From the NCBI GenBank assembly GCA_963792075.1, contig CAWBUW010000007.1, forward strand, positions 310,001 to 374,000: DNA of 64,000 nt, in the 5' to 3' direction. Within the stretch, counting starts at the first letter, position 1, and each line of letters starts with the position of its first letter. Positions 11,097-19,835 of this stretch are shown here, in pieces. The notes beneath the pieces were generated by a model. It did no database searches and was not told the DNA's origin. It worked only from the letters and a program-made list of their open reading frames with translations. A program made the translations under genes and the position numbers. This DNA is from CAWBUW01 sp963792075. Lineage in GTDB: Bacteria; Chloroflexota; Anaerolineae; Anaerolineales; UBA4823.

Positions 11097-12297
11097 TCAA
11101 GCGCGGGGGCGGCGCAGAAAAGCGGGTAAATCCAGGTTGGTGTTAACAGTAACTGATTCAAGCGCCTGGGCGGAGTGTGTCTGGCTGGCTGGCTGGGCAA
11201 CCGAGAGCGGCGCCGCTGGCAGCGGGTCGCTGGCCTGGGCTGGTTGCTGTTTCGCCGCGGGGATGAAGCCCGGCAGCGCCTCCTCCAATGAGCGTGCGCC
11301 AAGCCCGGTGATCACCAGGATCACCTCAACGCGGTCCTGCATGTTCTCATCGTTGATCACACCCATGACGATTTCGGCATTCGAACCAGCCTGTTCTTCC
11401 ACAAAGGTAAGGGCGGCCTGGACTTCGAAGAGAGAGATCTTCACCGCAGGTAAAGTTGATCAGAATGCCAGCCGCATTCTCGAGCGAGGAAAAGTCCAGC
11501 AGGGGGTGGTGGATCGCCTGGTCGATGGCTTTAATGGCCTTATTTTCTCCTTGTCCCTGGCCGATGGAGAGCAGCGACCCGCCGCCCAGTTTCATCAAGT
11601 GGCGTACGTTGGCGAAGTCCACGTTAATCATGCCAGGCGTAGTGATGATCTCGGTAATGCCTTGCACAGCCTGGCGCAGGACATCATCTGCCAGGCGGAA
11701 GGCCACTTCCAGCGGCAGGTTGCGCGGCGCTACGTGGAGCAGGCGATCGTTGGGGATGGAGATCAGGGTATCCGTATGTGGGCGGAGCAGCATCAGGCCT
11801 TCGTTAGCATTCTTCTGCCTGCGGCCCATCTCGAAGGAGAAGGGGGTGGTGACAACTGCAATCGTAACCGCGCCCAGATGGCGGGCGATTTGGGCTGCAA
11901 CCCCGATCGAGCCGGTGCCGGTGCCGCCGCCCATGCCCGCAGTGAGGAAAACCATGTCAGCGCCCTGGAGTGCAGCCGCAATTTGCCGGGCGGATTCTTC
12001 CGCTGCGGCTTTGCCAACGGCAGGATTACCACCTGCCCCCAGGCCACGGGTGGCTTTCGGGCCGAGGTGGATCTTGACTGGGGCAAGGCTGGATTGCAAC
12101 GCCTGATGGTCGGTGTTTGCAGCGATGAAGTCCACCCCGGACAGGCCCAGCTCGATCATACGATTGACCGCATTCGATCCCCCGCCGCCGAGGCCAAGCA
12201 CTTTGATCACCGGATTGTGGACCAGCATCGCTGGGCGAGGCTGGGTCTTGGATGTTGAGGAGGGTAGGACAGGTTGGAAGAGAGAAGAATTCATCAT
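11097..12297 (-). pseudogene. ftsZ: Cell-division GTPase FtsZ homologue, 2-base frameshift near the 3' third
   Basis: FtsZ polymerises with GTP into filaments, normally the division ring. Visible signatures are the N-terminal GLGGGGSNAVNRM, the tubulin signature GGGTGTG, NDRLL, and the region ending in LDLPAFLRR, the FtsZ C-terminal peptide. The frame breaks in an AG/CT tract at 11429-11436. FtsZ proteins read D-L-[ST]-L-F-E-V here, and restoring one lost CT unit gives DLSLFEV and a 400-residue protein. The preceding residue pair is CG where GG is usual. GAGGTG lies 6 nt before the ATG at 12297; a GTG at 12306 is less likely. It is transcribed behind a sigma-54 promoter and is not in a classical ftsQAZ cluster, so it may be a paralogue with a special role. 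Confidence 0.85.
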
Positions 12298-12338
12298 TTC
12301 AGGCACCTCGGGAAGTTATTGCGAGCTGATCACTAGGT

Positions 12339-12354
12339 TGCAATTATCGTGCCA
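12339..12354 (-). promoter_or_regulatory. Sigma-54 (-24/-12) promoter of ftsZ
   Basis: The minus strand reads TGGCACG-ATAA-TTGCA, an exact match to the -24/-12 consensus with correct GG-N10-GC spacing. A start site about 12 nt downstream would give a ~30-nt leader to the ftsZ ATG at 12297. The element overlaps the stop codon of the upstream TIM-barrel gene (12344-12346), so it is an internal promoter of the operon. Confidence 0.85.
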
Positions 12355-13267
12355 GGTTGGGAGCGGTTGGTGCTTTCGCGTTCAACCAGTTGTGTAAGAA
12401 ACGGGCGCCGGGCTGGGGTTTGCCGGCTGGGGTGAACCAGGAATGGGTGTACCAGGGCGCTTCCGGGTTGGCTGCCAGCAACCAAAAACTGCACGCCAGC
12501 ACCTCAGGCGGCAACGCTGCCTGCTGGGAAATGTAGGTTGGAGCATTGACCTGCAAGAGCAGGATGGGAGGTCGGTAACCCAGGGCGACCTCAGCAGCAG
12601 CGAGATACCAGGCAGCGATATGGAACCCGCGCTGGTCTTGAGACCCTGGCGTGACCTGGTAGGGGCGAGAATCCGGCCAGCATTCTGGTCCACCCTGGCC
12701 CCAAGTGGGTTCGTCCTGGTGATCAAGCGCATAGGCTGACAGTGCAAGGCGCTGCGCCAGGGGATCATGACCGCGGCTGTGCAAGCCGTTCAATGCCGCG
12801 CGGAGGAAGACAGTATCCCAATAATCGCCGCCAGGTTGGAGGGGTGGAAAAACCGGCGTCAACCCGGCCTGCAGCGCGGCTTCAGCGCGAGGGATGAAAA
12901 TGTCCAGGAAACGCTCTACCGGGTTCGCGCGTACCCATTCGGCGGCGGGCCAACTCTGGCGCAAATTGGGACGATCAAAAAGTATTACATGCTTGACTCC
13001 CCATTGGGTGTATAATTTGAATAATAGGCTAAATTCCTGTATCGAGGGGGCAGCCGCAAGGGAGGGTTGGAAATGGATAGTGGGCTGGATATCGTTTTCG
13101 ACCATGGTCCGGACGAAGCTTTCGGGGATGGAGGACCGGGCAGTGGTATGCAGAATCAACCAGGGCAGGCCAAGCGCTTTCAAAATAGGCAACCATTGGC
13201 GCAGATCTTCTTGACGATAATGGAGCGTGTCGGCGAAGTAGTAAATCCCAAGGCATGGCAGGTGCAT
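12344..13267 (-). CDS. TIM-barrel-like protein, first gene of the sigma-54 operon
   Basis: 307 residues with no signal peptide. The sequence alternates hydrophobic strands and helices from the N-terminus (CLGIYYFADTL, LGLPWLILHTTA, QPTIHFQPSLA, VKHVILFDRPN), typical of a (beta/alpha)8 sugar-isomerase or glycosidase-like fold. No catalytic motif was recognised. AGGAGGTT lies 4 nt before the ATG at 13267. A sigma-54-like element lies upstream, and the stop codon overlaps the promoter of ftsZ. It may be related in fold to the secreted TIM-barrel protein at 9817-10836. Confidence 0.65.
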   Translation of the reverse strand: MHLPCLGIYYFADTLHYRQEDLRQWLPILKALGLPWLILHTTARSSIPESFVRTMVENDIQPTIHFQPSLAAAPSIQEFSLLFKLYTQWGVKHVILFDRPNLRQSWPAAEWVRANPVERFLDIFIPRAEAALQAGLTPVFPPLQPGGDYWDTVFLRAALNGLHSRGHDPLAQRLALSAYALDHQDEPTWGQGGPECWPDSRPYQVTPGSQDQRGFHIAAWYLAAAEVALGYRPPILLLQVNAPTYISQQAALPPEVLACSFWLLAANPEAPWYTHSWFTPAGKPQPGARFLHNWLNAKAPTAPNLAR

Positions 13268-13306
13268 AAGAACCTCCTGGTATAATATTTTCGGCTTGAT
13301 CTTAGT

Positions 13307-13322
13307 TGCAGGAATCGTGCCT
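13307..13322 (-). promoter_or_regulatory. Sigma-54-like (-24/-12) promoter
   Basis: The minus strand reads AGGCACG-ATTC-CTGCA. The invariant GG and GC are present at N10 spacing, with one mismatch in each half to TGGCACG-N4-TTGCA. It lies about 40 bp before the ATG at 13267 and faces that gene. Confidence is lower than for the two exact matches but is raised by their proximity. Confidence 0.65.
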
Positions 13323-13349
13323 AAATCACCTTAAATTATTGCAATTGTG

Positions 13350-13378
13350 TTGCAAAATTACAAATAAGTGTATATAAT
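13350..13378 (+). promoter_or_regulatory. Sigma-70-type promoter of the lipoprotein gene
   Basis: TTGCAA at 13350-13355, a 17-bp spacer, and TATAAT at 13373-13378. This predicts a start near 13385 and a leader of about 75 nt before the ATG at 13459. It lies back-to-back with the sigma-54 promoter of the minus-strand operon. Confidence 0.7.
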
Positions 13379-13458
13379 ATAAGAGCACTTGGCGGAAATC
13401 GCTGGCGAAAGTGGTTTTCTACAGCGTGGTGTGTCTATTTCGAGGGGTGGCAGAGGAT

Positions 13459-14919
13459 ATGAAGAACCAGAAAGTAATCTATCTGATGATCATCATAGTG
13501 CTGTTGATTGCCGGGTGCGGAGTAGAAGAAACTCCGGCTCCGGACGACAGTACAATTCCCGTCGACGCCATTTTTGCTCCTCTGACCCAGAAGCTGGGCG
13601 ACCATGCCGGTGTGGGCATCTCCAATATTTTCGTGATTCGCGATGTGGTGTACCAATACACCACGAACGCTTTATTGATTTACGATGCAAAAGCCGCGTT
13701 GAAAGATCAATTTCGTTTGGAGCCTCTGGCCAAATATTGGGACGTGGCCGAACCAGCGGTGCCGGATCCTCAAGATAGCGAGCAGATTTATGTTAACGGG
13801 CACGTTGTCTGGGACGAGGCGAGAACCCTATATATCGAATTGGGTGCAGACATCTTGGGGCTGCCTCTGACTGAGGTGCGCTATAACCCCAAACACGGGC
13901 GTTATGAGCAGTTTTTTGAAAATATGGGGGTTTACCGTATGGAAACCGATCCCCCTGGGCAGATCTCCATCATGCCTTATGGGACTTGGACCTGCGTCAA
14001 TATGTGCAAGCCGCCCGTACCAGATAACACCGGCCCGGGAAAATGGCCCCCGCCATCCCAGGATGAACTACTGCAGCAGGGGGAAGCTGTTTTTTGGGCT
14101 GAGGTCAGCCGGGTAGGGATGCAGTTCAGCGGCATACCATTGACGCCGGCTTATTTCGCCTCCGATGGATATATCGAAAAAGTGTTTGAGAACATCGTGA
14201 TGATCTGGGACCCAGTAAAAGCCGGGGCGGTAGACCTGCGCCGTTTACCCCAGATCGTAGGTATACCTCCCTCTCCCCCCGTACCGGCTCAGGCCATGAT
14301 GTATTTCTTCAAGGTTTCGGGAGAGTTGGGTTATAACATTCCTGAAGAATTTATGGTATACGTCACGCGGCATGGCACGCTGGCCCGGATCGGCCAACCG
14401 ATCGACGAGCTGCATGTAGCGCAGGATGGCACCGCGACCCGTCAATGCTACGAAAATCTCTGCCTGCTCTATAACCAGACAGCCCCCAAGAATTTACAGA
14501 TCCGCCCAGAAGCACTGGGTTATGCTTACTTGAACGCAATCGTACTCCCCGCGGAAGTGAACACCGCCCGTGATCCGGTGAAACCTGCACAGATCACCCC
14601 CTCCAGCCAACTGCACCTGACCATCTGGCAAGGAGTGGATATTGTCGACCAGGGTGAGTCTCAGGTGATTGGCGCCGGCGTCTTTGATGGCGTCCAACCC
14701 CTAAGCGGAGCGCAGATGTCGGTGACGGTTCACTTGCCTGATGGAACACAGCGCGAATATATCATGCCCTTGACCGGGGATGATGGCCAGGCTCAAGTGG
14801 AGCTGGAGCCCATCCAGGCGAGTAAGGGAACCCTGATCCCATACCAGGTATGTATCCTCAACTTACCCGATTCCCAGTTTTGTACGGGTGACGAGTTCGT
14901 GATCTGGGATGGTGGTTAG
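13459..14919 (+). CDS. Large lipoprotein of unknown function
   Basis: 486 residues with a lipoprotein signal: basic start, hydrophobic core, and lipobox LIAGC with Cys about residue 17. The mature protein is exported and lipid-anchored. The middle part alternates short acidic and aromatic segments and mentions no known catalytic motif; the C-terminal third looks like a beta-rich domain (VSVTVHLPDG-like). AGAGG precedes the ATG at 13459. A longer start at 13411 would put the signal too far inside the protein. It is convergent with the activator gene, ending 7 bp from its stop. Its position between the sigma-54 operon and its regulators makes it a possible sensor or surface part. Confidence 0.7.
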   Translation: MKNQKVIYLMIIIVLLIAGCGVEETPAPDDSTIPVDAIFAPLTQKLGDHAGVGISNIFVIRDVVYQYTTNALLIYDAKAALKDQFRLEPLAKYWDVAEPAVPDPQDSEQIYVNGHVVWDEARTLYIELGADILGLPLTEVRYNPKHGRYEQFFENMGVYRMETDPPGQISIMPYGTWTCVNMCKPPVPDNTGPGKWPPPSQDELLQQGEAVFWAEVSRVGMQFSGIPLTPAYFASDGYIEKVFENIVMIWDPVKAGAVDLRRLPQIVGIPPSPPVPAQAMMYFFKVSGELGYNIPEEFMVYVTRHGTLARIGQPIDELHVAQDGTATRQCYENLCLLYNQTAPKNLQIRPEALGYAYLNAIVLPAEVNTARDPVKPAQITPSSQLHLTIWQGVDIVDQGESQVIGAGVFDGVQPLSGAQMSVTVHLPDGTQREYIMPLTGDDGQAQVELEPIQASKGTLIPYQVCILNLPDSQFCTGDEFVIWDGG

Positions 14920-14926
14920 AAATTAT

Positions 14927-16114
14927 TCAGGCTTGTTGCACCATTTCATAAGGCAAGTGCGCCAGATCAATGGACGGGCCATCGCAAAACAGCATGGCCC
15001 GTTCGATTACATTGCGTAGTTCGCGAATATTACCTGGCCAGCGGTGATCCAGCAAGACTTGCATGGCACGGGGAGTGATATCCGTAACATTCGTACCCAT
15101 GCGTGCATTGTTCTGGCGGATGAACAAGCCGACCAATTCAGGGATAATCTCTTGGCGCTCCCGCAGCGGCGGGATGTGCAGGTCTACTACTTTGAGACGG
15201 TAATACAAATCCTGGCGGAAAGTGCCTTCTGCAAGCATACTAGGCAGGTCGCGGTTGGAGGCGGCCAGGATTTGGACATTTACGTGGATCAGGTTGGTGC
15301 CGCCCACGCGGCGGAAGGCGCGCTCTTCGATGGCGCGCAGCAGCTTGGCTTGGATGTCGAGCGGCATGGAGGAGATTTCATCCAAGAAGAGGATGCCGCC
15401 CTCGGCAATTTCCATCAGGCCATGCTTGCGTTTTTCGGCACCAGTAAAGGCGCCCGCCTCGTAACCAAACAGCTCGGATTCAAGCATGGTTGCTTGGATC
15501 GCAGCGCAGTTTATTGCAATAAAGGGGCGGTTGGCGGAACTTTTGCCACTTTTTGGGCCCATATCATGGATAGCCTGCGCCAGCACCTCCTTGCCCGTAC
15601 CAGTTTCGCCGGTAATTAGCACTGAAACGGAAGCACTTGCCGCACGCTGGGCCTGGTTGATCAGGTTTTTCATATGCGGGCTATTGCCAACAATGAAGTT
15701 CGGCTGGGCAGTTTGAGTGCTGCGCAAATGCGCCAGCTCACGGCGCATCATGACGGTTTCGCCAGCGCGTTGGATGGATTTGTCAAGCTGGCCTAATTGG
15801 ATCGGTTTTTGCAGGAAGTCGTGTGCGCCGTTTTTCATCGCATCCACAGCCATTTCAATGTCTCCAACCCCGGTGATCAGGATTACCGGCGGTCGCACCG
15901 GCAGGTAAGCCAGTTCTCCGAGCAAAGATGGGCCATAACCGTCTGGCAGCTCCACATCCAACAGGATTATATCGGCCTGCTCTTGGTGAATAATACGGCG
16001 GGCATCGGCCAACGTGGCTACTGCAATGACCTCATAGCCCTTGGAGTTAAGAAAAACAGTCAGATGCTCACGGGCATTTTCTTCATCATCTACCACTAGC
16101 AGAGTCAAACTCAT
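14927..16114 (-). CDS. NtrC-family sigma-54 activator without a DNA-binding domain
   Basis: 395 residues. Receiver domain at 1-120 with acid pocket Asp9/Asp10 and phospho-acceptor Asp53 in ILLDVE. AAA+ domain at about 140-380 with Walker A GETGTGKE, the sigma-54 contact loop GAFTGA, Walker B GGILFLDE, and the arginine-finger region FRQDLYYRL. The protein stops at HLPYEMVQQA, directly after the AAA+ lid, and the following DNA is the tail of the convergent gene. The usual Fis-type helix-turn-helix is absent, as known for FlgR of Helicobacter. It should activate sigma-54 holoenzyme from solution when phosphorylated. GAGGAT precedes the ATG at 16114. It is the third gene of the rpoN-kinase-activator set. 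Confidence 0.92.
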   Translation of the reverse strand: MSLTLLVVDDEENAREHLTVFLNSKGYEVIAVATLADARRIIHQEQADIILLDVELPDGYGPSLLGELAYLPVRPPVILITGVGDIEMAVDAMKNGAHDFLQKPIQLGQLDKSIQRAGETVMMRRELAHLRSTQTAQPNFIVGNSPHMKNLINQAQRAASASVSVLITGETGTGKEVLAQAIHDMGPKSGKSSANRPFIAINCAAIQATMLESELFGYEAGAFTGAEKRKHGLMEIAEGGILFLDEISSMPLDIQAKLLRAIEERAFRRVGGTNLIHVNVQILAASNRDLPSMLAEGTFRQDLYYRLKVVDLHIPPLRERQEIIPELVGLFIRQNNARMGTNVTDITPRAMQVLLDHRWPGNIRELRNVIERAMLFCDGPSIDLAHLPYEMVQQA

Positions 16115-16132
16115 GGGGACATCCTCATAGAG

Positions 16133-16175
16133 GGTGCAGGGTGGTTGACTGCCCTCGCACCAACCTCCCTGCACC
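16133..16175 (-). other. Hairpin between kinase and activator genes
   Basis: Arms GGTGCAGGG (16133-16141) and CCCTGCACC (16167-16175) are exact complements, with a weaker inner GGTTG/CAACC pairing. It fills most of the gap between the kinase stop and the activator start. It could be a processing or attenuation site that sets the ratio of the two proteins. Confidence 0.5.
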
Positions 16176-16186
16176 ATGGAGATTAC

Positions 16187-18163
16187 TCAAATCGCAGGAA
16201 AGCGTATGGTAAAAACAGTCGCACCGGGGAAGCTGGTCACCTGGATGGAGCCTTTATGGGCGGTAATGATGCGCTTGACGATGGCCAGCCCGAGACCGGT
16301 CCCCGTAGGCTTGGTAGTATAAAAGGGTTCAAAGATGTGCTCACGGATTTGCTCGGGTATGCCCACCCCGGTGTCGGAGACGCTGATTTCAATCTGGTCG
16401 TTCGCCCCTACCTGCCCAACCCGGCGGATTTTGACGCCCAGGATCAGCTCGTTAGATCCCACTGGCTGCGCTTGCATCGCCTGTAATGCATTCGTAAACA
16501 GGTTGTTGAAGATTTGTTCCACAGCGCGTGGGTCACCCTCGATCAACGGCGGTGTGGGGTCAGGTTGGTAGATCAATTGTATTTTATCGCGCATCAACCG
16601 GTGCTGCCAACGATCGAGTAAGGACTTAAGCTGGTCATTCAATTCAATCCGTTCCAGGTTGTATTCCATGGGCTTGATGAACGACAGGCCGGATTTGATT
16701 AATTCGGTCAAGCGGTTGCAATCCTGTTGTAGGCGGTTGATAATTGCCTGGTTGGGGTCTTTCGCAGGCAGGGATATCTCCAGCACTTGCAAGCCGGTGC
16801 TGATGTTGTTGATCGGGTTGCGGACTTCGTGGGCAAAGCTGGCGGTGACCTCACCGAGCAGAGCGCGCTGTTCTAACTGCTCATTACGCAGCCGTACTTG
16901 TTCGTGTTCAGTCAGGTCCTGGAATAAGACGACCACAGTACCAGGCATGCCTGGGGCGAAGATGGGCAGGATGTGCAAGGTGGTTTGGAATGAGCCCCCG
17001 CCGCGGCGGAAGAGCCGCAAGCTGACCGAAGATGAAGAGGGGGTGCCTTGTCGGATGGCACTAAATGTGGACTCTAGCAGCGTATCGCTGATTAAGATGT
17101 CTTCGGCGCGCAGCCCGCTCGCTTCAGAGCGGGCGTAGCCCAGGCTATCCAAGGCGGCCCGGTTCAGGTTGGTCACAAATAACTGGTCGTTGAGCAGCAC
17201 GATGCTATCACTGACCTGGTCCAACAAGGAGAGGTGCATATTCAGGTCAACGGTCAGGCGCTGGAGATGGGGAAGGAGGTTGCTTCGCTGGGCAAACTGC
17301 TCTGTGATGATGTTTAGCAACACTGCACTTTCCAGCAGCAGTCCGGCCGATTCGGGAGGAAATTCAAGGGCGCCAAAGGCGATCAACGCACCTGAGATTG
17401 CCTGGGGCGTACCCAGCGGCGTTCCCAGGATTCCCCGGTAGCCCGCTGCGCGCAGGGTATTCAGGAACACCGGGTGAGTAGCCCGCCGGGCGCTCCAGGA
17501 AGCTGATCCTTTTAGGGAAGCAAGTTCCACAGGAGAGATCTCTTTCGGGAGCCGGTCGGTGTGCTGGCCGATGACGGCTTGCAAGACTGCCCCTGGATGG
17601 TTGCCACTGGCCTGGTACAGCCCGATACCATCTGCAGCCAGGATTTCCAGGGTGGTGCTTAACAAGTAATTTTGTGCTTTGCCGAGTTCAGTCTCCTGCA
17701 ATGCGGCCAGATAGCCATTGATCCTGTCAGACAGGCGTTGGCGCAGGCGCTGAGCCTGTTCTTGCCGTTCCACTTCCTCGGCATACTCGATCTTCAGGAT
17801 TTGCCAGGTTGGGGATTGACCGAGGGGATACAGTTCAAGGTACACTTCGATGACGGTGCCGCGATGGCGGGTCAGGCGCGAGATCTGGCGTGTGGCAGGG
17901 GCCGCGACCAACAACCGGGCTTCATTCATAGGCAGCAAATGCGAAAGTGGGTTGGCTTGTAGTTCCTGGTGGGTCAAGCCTGTCAGCTCGATTACTTTTT
18001 GGTTGGCAAGGTGGATCTGGTCATGGGACAGGTCTACCGCCAGCGCAGGGTATGGCAGCAGCTCGAGCAAAGACTGTAACTCGGTCTGGCCAGAGGTGGG
18101 TTGTTTCTTAGGAGAAAACCAATCAATCGAAGATGTTTTACGCATAAAGGACCAGGGGAACAT
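16187..18163 (-). CDS. NtrB-like PAS/GAF sensor histidine kinase
   Basis: About 658 residues with no membrane segment, so cytoplasmic. Order: PAS-like domain (about 25-130), GAF-like domain (about 160-320), second PAS (about 330-440), dimerisation and phospho-acceptor domain with His in SFAHEVRNPINN, then the ATPase domain with NLFTNALQAM (N box), DTGVGIPEQI (G1) and GTGLGLAI (G2). It presumably phosphorylates the activator encoded next. The start was set at 18163, 8 nt after the rpoN stop; 18145 is also possible and neither has a strong ribosome site. A longer frame into rpoN was rejected. Confidence 0.88.
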   Translation of the reverse strand: MFPWSFMRKTSSIDWFSPKKQPTSGQTELQSLLELLPYPALAVDLSHDQIHLANQKVIELTGLTHQELQANPLSHLLPMNEARLLVAAPATRQISRLTRHRGTVIEVYLELYPLGQSPTWQILKIEYAEEVERQEQAQRLRQRLSDRINGYLAALQETELGKAQNYLLSTTLEILAADGIGLYQASGNHPGAVLQAVIGQHTDRLPKEISPVELASLKGSASWSARRATHPVFLNTLRAAGYRGILGTPLGTPQAISGALIAFGALEFPPESAGLLLESAVLLNIITEQFAQRSNLLPHLQRLTVDLNMHLSLLDQVSDSIVLLNDQLFVTNLNRAALDSLGYARSEASGLRAEDILISDTLLESTFSAIRQGTPSSSSVSLRLFRRGGGSFQTTLHILPIFAPGMPGTVVVLFQDLTEHEQVRLRNEQLEQRALLGEVTASFAHEVRNPINNISTGLQVLEISLPAKDPNQAIINRLQQDCNRLTELIKSGLSFIKPMEYNLERIELNDQLKSLLDRWQHRLMRDKIQLIYQPDPTPPLIEGDPRAVEQIFNNLFTNALQAMQAQPVGSNELILGVKIRRVGQVGANDQIEISVSDTGVGIPEQIREHIFEPFYTTKPTGTGLGLAIVKRIITAHKGSIQVTSFPGATVFTIRFPAI

Positions 18164-18171
18164 AAGCGGAA

Positions 18172-19596
18172 TCAACCTGCGATACGAATGCGCATATGGG
18201 CAGGCAGGATACCTTCCATGGAGCGATATTTGGCTACGGTGCGCCGAGCAATGTGATAGCCCTGGCGGGCGAGCTTTTCGCACAGTTCGGTGTCGTTGAG
18301 GGGGGAGCCTTCAGATGAAATAATCTGGCGAAGTGCAGTGCGGATATGCAAACTGCGGTCGAAAAAGCGGGACATGGGCACGATATGACCGTTGGGCAGT
18401 TGGACTGACTTATCAGAAACAGCGCGCGAGATTGTAGACTCATGCAGCGAAAGTTCTTCCGCAATCTGCGCTCGGGTGACCGGCTGGAGGTACTCGTCTC
18501 CATGAAAAATAAAATCCCGTTGAATGACAGCCAGGCGTTCCATCATGCGCACTAGGGTATGATTGCGCTGTTGGATGCATTTAACCAGCAGTGCAGCCTG
18601 TTCGAAGTCATTTTTCCACTGCTCTTCTTTGTCTGGAGATGCCTGTTGTAGCGCTTCGCGGAACAGAGGGTTGATGCGCAGCCTACCTTGCATCGGGAGA
18701 ACCACCTCAATGACCATCGGTGCATCCTCTCGTTCATTCAGGCGTGAGATGAGCACATCAGGGGCGTAGTAGGCGGAGGGACTGCTGGGGGCGGTATTGC
18801 GGTTGGCGTGAGATTCACCATAATGAGCGCGCGCCGGGTAAGGGTTCAGGTTGGAGGAGATGAAATGGGTTATCTGGCGCGCCTGGGCGATAGGAATATG
18901 CAGGCTGCGGGCCAGGTCTGGCAAACGATGAAAGCTGAGCAGTTCCAACCCGGCCTGGATGGCCTGGGCTGCCAGGGGGGGCACTTCCTGGCTTTCCGAA
19001 AGGATTTCAAGCTGGATCAGCAGCGCCTGAGTGGCATTTTGCGAGCCAACTCCGATGGGATCAGCATGCTGGATCAAGCGGAGGACTTTCTCCACCCTGG
19101 ACAATGGAACGTGGTGGTAGACTGCAATTTCTAGCAGGGGCACCGCCAGCAAGCCATCCTCATTCAACGCAGTCAGGATGTGCGCGGCAATTGGGCGGTC
19201 TTCAACGGGCAATTCAGGAGCGATCTGACGCATAACGAAAACCGGCAGATCCTCAATAACCTGCGCAGTTTCCTCGGGAAGAAAATCTTCGGAGGCGCTC
19301 GGGAGCGCACCGGTTGGGGTATAAAAATCCTGTGGGGCAGACGTGAAAACGATTGCTTGGTCTGCGGAAGTGAGCTGGGGCGGTGTGCACCAGATACAGC
19401 GGCGATCTCCGGGCAGGTATCGACCACAGGTGGGGCAGCGACGTTCTTCCAGCAGTTCGAGTGCCGGGTTGCGCGCCAGCTCAGCTTCAATTTTCTGGCG
19501 TAATTCCAAGGTCGATAGCCCTAACAGGGTCATCGTCTGGGCGAGATGTGCCGTGGTTAGATGGCGGAGAGCGTGAGTTTGATGCTGAATAAACAT
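18172..19596 (-). CDS. rpoN: RNA polymerase sigma-54 factor with a four-Cys insert
   Basis: 474 residues. Region I (about 12-50) is Gln/Leu-rich and ends AELARNPALE, as in RpoN. The core-binding part follows, and the C-terminus has the RpoN box ARRTVAKYR (about 450-458). Between region I and the core-binding part is an unusual CPTC-N9-CIWC cluster (Cys54, 57, 67, 70) that looks like a zinc ribbon. ATG at 19596 was preferred because AGGA lies 7 nt upstream; an in-frame GTG at 19602 is too close to it. An exact -24/-12 element precedes the gene, which implies autoregulation. It heads the rpoN-kinase-activator operon. Confidence 0.95.
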   Translation of the reverse strand: MFIQHQTHALRHLTTAHLAQTMTLLGLSTLELRQKIEAELARNPALELLEERRCPTCGRYLPGDRRCIWCTPPQLTSADQAIVFTSAPQDFYTPTGALPSASEDFLPEETAQVIEDLPVFVMRQIAPELPVEDRPIAAHILTALNEDGLLAVPLLEIAVYHHVPLSRVEKVLRLIQHADPIGVGSQNATQALLIQLEILSESQEVPPLAAQAIQAGLELLSFHRLPDLARSLHIPIAQARQITHFISSNLNPYPARAHYGESHANRNTAPSSPSAYYAPDVLISRLNEREDAPMVIEVVLPMQGRLRINPLFREALQQASPDKEEQWKNDFEQAALLVKCIQQRNHTLVRMMERLAVIQRDFIFHGDEYLQPVTRAQIAEELSLHESTISRAVSDKSVQLPNGHIVPMSRFFDRSLHIRTALRQIISSEGSPLNDTELCEKLARQGYHIARRTVAKYRSMEGILPAHMRIRIAG

Positions 19597-19631
19597 AAAC
19601 ACATCCTAAGTATAACCATTTTTCCTAAAGT

Positions 19632-19647
19632 TGCAAGAAGCGTGCCA
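19632..19647 (-). promoter_or_regulatory. Sigma-54 (-24/-12) promoter of rpoN
   Basis: The minus strand reads TGGCACG-CTTC-TTGCA, an exact consensus match. The predicted start is near 19622, about 26 nt before the rpoN ATG. RpoN transcribed by its own holoenzyme would form a positive loop that needs some basal source of sigma-54. Confidence 0.85.
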
Positions 19648-19660
19648 GATAATTGCAATA

Positions 19661-19731
19661 TTGGTTATCAGGGTAACATGATGCAACCCTTAGATTAAAT
19701 TAGGGGTGCATCATGTTACCCTGATAACCAA
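19661..19731. repeat. 30-bp inverted repeat between rpoN and proline dehydrogenase
   Basis: Arms 19661-19690 and 19702-19731 pair over 30 bp with one mismatch around an 11-nt A/T-rich loop. It lies in a divergent intergenic region, directly upstream of the rpoN promoter, so it is not a terminator for either gene. It could be a regulator site, a transcription insulator or a mobile palindrome. Confidence 0.7.
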
Positions 19732-19835
19732 CTATAAATATGATACTTGCATGACATTTGTCAATCGGGTTTTGTGCTAGAATGCAGAAAACCCTTATGT
19801 GGATCTGAAACCAATTCCGATCGAGAGGTAAACGA

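Noticed and set aside
11137..12258. 373-codon open frame on the plus strand opposite ftsZ
   Set aside because: It is a shadow: the minus strand carries clear FtsZ motifs, and this frame has no domain or ribosome site.
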